From: Opitutaceae bacterium | GTDB lineage: Bacteria > Verrucomicrobiota > Verrucomicrobiia > Opitutales > Opitutaceae | NCBI GenBank assembly: GCA_003164715.1 | Contig: PLTZ01000076.1 | Coordinates: 1 to 64,000 of the forward strand | Reading direction: 5' to 3' | Length of the DNA: 64,000 bases | Part shown: positions 61,835 to 64,000 of the stretch, in pieces | How positions within the stretch are numbered: position 1 is the stretch's first letter | How the letters are laid out: each line of letters starts with the position of its first letter | Notes under the pieces: generated by a model | The model's input: only the letters and a program-made list of their open reading frames with translations | What the model was told of the DNA's origin: nothing | Databases searched by the model: none | Made by a program: the position numbers and the translations under genes

Positions 61835-64000
61835 TCACCCGAGCACGGCGACAATCTGGGCGCCGTCCCTGAGCAGCTTTTGGGGCACGGCGTTCCCGTC
61901 GACCCGCTTTCCGTCGACCGTGAGCGACTTCACGCCGCGGCACACCCCCGCGGGGTTCCTCACCTCGATGTGCACCCGCCTCCCGCGGAAATTGCGGATC
62001 GCCGAGAACCCCGGCCATGACTTGGGGATGCACGGATCGATGCGCAGGCCGCCGACCTCGGGCCGGATCCCGAGGATGTGCTGCGTGGCCGTGTAGTGGG
62101 CCCACGACGCCGTCCCCGAGAGCCAGGGGACCCGCGAGCGGCCGAACTTCTTCGACGCCGGCGCGTGCGTGCTCTGGCAGTGGACGTAGGGCTCAATCTC
62201 GCGCAGCTCGGCGCGGCCGTTCTGTGCGGACGGCATGAACGCCCGGTAGTAGGCGTAGGCCTGGTCGCCGTCGCCGCGGGCGATCTCCGCAAGAACCGCC
62301 CAGCTCTGGGTATGGCTGAAGATCCCCCCGTTCTCCTTGTTCCCGGGGTTGAAGAGGACCGCCCGCATCACCTTCACGGACGTCTTCGCAAAGGGCGGGT
62401 TGCACAGGGCCACGCCGTACTCCGAGGCCAGGAGCTCCCTTACGGCCCCGAGTGCGAGCTTTGCCTGCACCGGAGTCGCCGCGCCGGACATGACGGCCCA
62501 GCACTGCGTGTTGAGATAGATCCGGCCCTCCCGAGCCTTGCGCGTGCCGAAGACCTCGCCGTCCTCGCTGATCGCCCAGATAAACCAGCGGCCGTCCCAG
62601 CAGACCTTCGCGATCTTGCGGTCGAGTTTCTCCAGCTCGGCGAGCGCCCACCGGCGCTCGCCGGGCCTGCCGAGGCCGGCCGCGATCTCGGCGTAGGTCG
62701 CCAGGCCCAGCCTCAGCTGGAACGCGACGAAGACCGATTCCCCCTTGTAGCCCAGCTTGAGGCAGTCGTTCCAGTCGGCCAGGAGGCCGCACGGGAGCCC
62801 GTGCTTGCCGACCCGCCCGAGGTTGAACTCGAGGGCCCGGCGCAGGTGGCCAAAGACCGTCGCCCGGCCCCGGTCGGCGTACGGGACGACCTCGCGGTAG
62901 AACGCCGTGTCGCCCGTCTCGGCGACGTACGCCGGGATCGTGTTGAAGAACCACAGGCAGTCGTCGCTCCTGTAGTTCTGGGGCGGCGTCGGCCTCATCC
63001 TTCCCGGTGCGTGCGACCAGGGGCGAATCTCGGGCTGGGCCCCCCCGGTCGCGTCCTGCCCCGAGAGCATGAGGACCAGCCGGCTTCGCACCTCCCTCGG
63101 CAGCATGCCCGCGACGCCGAGCATGTCCTGGACCGTGTCGCGGAAGCCGAAGCCGTCGCGCTGGTCGCCCGTGTACACGAGCGAGCATGAGCGGGACCAT
63201 TCGAAGGTCATCAGGGCGTTGTACGCGCCCCAGACGTTGGTCATGTGGTCGAAGTCCGGGTCGGGGGTCTTCACCTGCAGCGCGTCGAGGAGCCCGTGCC
63301 AGTGGCGCTTAAGTCTCCCGAGTTCGCGGTCGACGGCGTCCGCGGACGCAAAGCGCGCGCGCGTCCGCTTGGCGCGCGCGTGATCGCCTATCCCGAGGAG
63401 GACAAGGATGTCGGCCGAGGCCCCGGGGGCCAGCTCGAGGTCGCTCTGGATGGCGCCGCATCCGTTGTCCGAGAACTGCTCGTGGTTGCCGCAGGAGCCC
63501 CGCTCGACGGCCTCGGGCCGGTCGAACGACCTGTAGACGCCGAGGAACTTCTCCCGCTCGCAGTCAAAGCCGGCGATTGTCCCGCCGACCTGCGTCATCC
63601 ACCAATAGCGGGCCTGGTCCTTGTTCGCGAAGTTCTCCGGGTCGCGCGGCAGGCGGCGGCAGGAGGAGGCGAGGATGAACCCGTCTCGCCATACGGCGTC
63701 GGAGATGAACTGCGCGTACTGGAGGTTCAGCGTGTCCTGGATGAGGTTCCACTCCGTCGTGAACTCGCAGAACGAGAAGACGCTCAGGCGCCGCGCGCGG
63801 TCGCCGGCGTTGGTGACCCGAAGGCGCCAGTACTCGAACTCCTGGCCCAGCGGCACGAAGTACGTGGCCTCGCTGCGGATGCCCCGCCACTCGCTCTCGA
63901 TGACCGCGTAGCCGAGGCCGAACCGCGTCCTTGTCCGGTATTCCTCAAGGGGCTTTCCGACCGGCTGCCACGCCGCGGACCAGAAGTCGCCCCCGTCCCT
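61835..64000 (-). CDS. GH94 (cellobiose phosphorylase/GT36-like) protein, 5' end beyond window
   Basis: Frame stays open to window edge (…FGLGYAVIESEWRGIRSEATYFVPLGQEFEYWRLRVTN); GMLPREVRSRLVLMLSGQDATGGAQPEIRPWSHAPG; CPSKSWPGFSAIRNFRGRRVHIEV-type C-terminus. Confidence 0.9.
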   Translation of the reverse strand, partial: RDGGDFWSAAWQPVGKPLEEYRTRTRFGLGYAVIESEWRGIRSEATYFVPLGQEFEYWRLRVTNAGDRARRLSVFSFCEFTTEWNLIQDTLNLQYAQFISDAVWRDGFILASSCRRLPRDPENFANKDQARYWWMTQVGGTIAGFDCEREKFLGVYRSFDRPEAVERGSCGNHEQFSDNGCGAIQSDLELAPGASADILVLLGIGDHARAKRTRARFASADAVDRELGRLKRHWHGLLDALQVKTPDPDFDHMTNVWGAYNALMTFEWSRSCSLVYTGDQRDGFGFRDTVQDMLGVAGMLPREVRSRLVLMLSGQDATGGAQPEIRPWSHAPGRMRPTPPQNYRSDDCLWFFNTIPAYVAETGDTAFYREVVPYADRGRATVFGHLRRALEFNLGRVGKHGLPCGLLADWNDCLKLGYKGESVFVAFQLRLGLATYAEIAAGLGRPGERRWALAELEKLDRKIAKVCWDGRWFIWAISEDGEVFGTRKAREGRIYLNTQCWAVMSGAATPVQAKLALGAVRELLASEYGVALCNPPFAKTSVKVMRAVLFNPGNKENGGIFSHTQSWAVLAEIARGDGDQAYAYYRAFMPSAQNGRAELREIEPYVHCQSTHAPASKKFGRSRVPWLSGTASWAHYTATQHILGIRPEVGGLRIDPCIPKSWPGFSAIRNFRGRRVHIEVRNPAGVCRGVKSLTVDGKRVDGNAVPQKLLRDGAQIVAVLG

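Overview
High-GC bacterial chromosome segment, densely coding, with about 50 supportable genes. Gene content suggests a Verrucomicrobiota/Opitutaceae-like host, but this is inference only. No rRNA, tRNA, CRISPR array, transposase or phage gene was recognised. Main blocks: (i) a double-TonB_C secreted protein and a CnrY-CnrX-CnrH-ordered ECF sigma locus (173-2410); (ii) a Hyf/complex-I-like membrane complex (2583-12558) that resembles energy-converting hydrogenase-related (Ehr) complexes. Its large subunit has lost all [NiFe] ligands, its small subunit has lost 3 of 4 proximal-cluster cysteines, it has two HyfB-like paralogs, and an HTH-PTS EIIA fusion gene lies between them; (iii) a complete Pho locus, pstSCAB-phoU-phoB-phoR, convergent with DUF47-pit, with candidate Pho boxes and an intercistronic hairpin (16200-24383); (iv) a Fur-like regulator without the HHDH motif, and priA; (v) a molybdenum hydroxylase cassette, IorA/IorB-XdhC-MocA (28869-33210); (vi) two large sensor kinases, a LysE transporter and a DbpA-like helicase; (vii) a carbohydrate region (41852-64000) with GH9, a GHL6-like Tat enzyme, GH2, a Rbs-type ABC importer, a FucI-like isomerase, a carboxylesterase and a truncated GH94, plus a GGQ release-factor-like protein, thymidine kinase and a double DUF3857 protein. 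Best candidate for an unusual system: the cofactor-stripped Ehr-like complex with an embedded HTH-EIIA protein.
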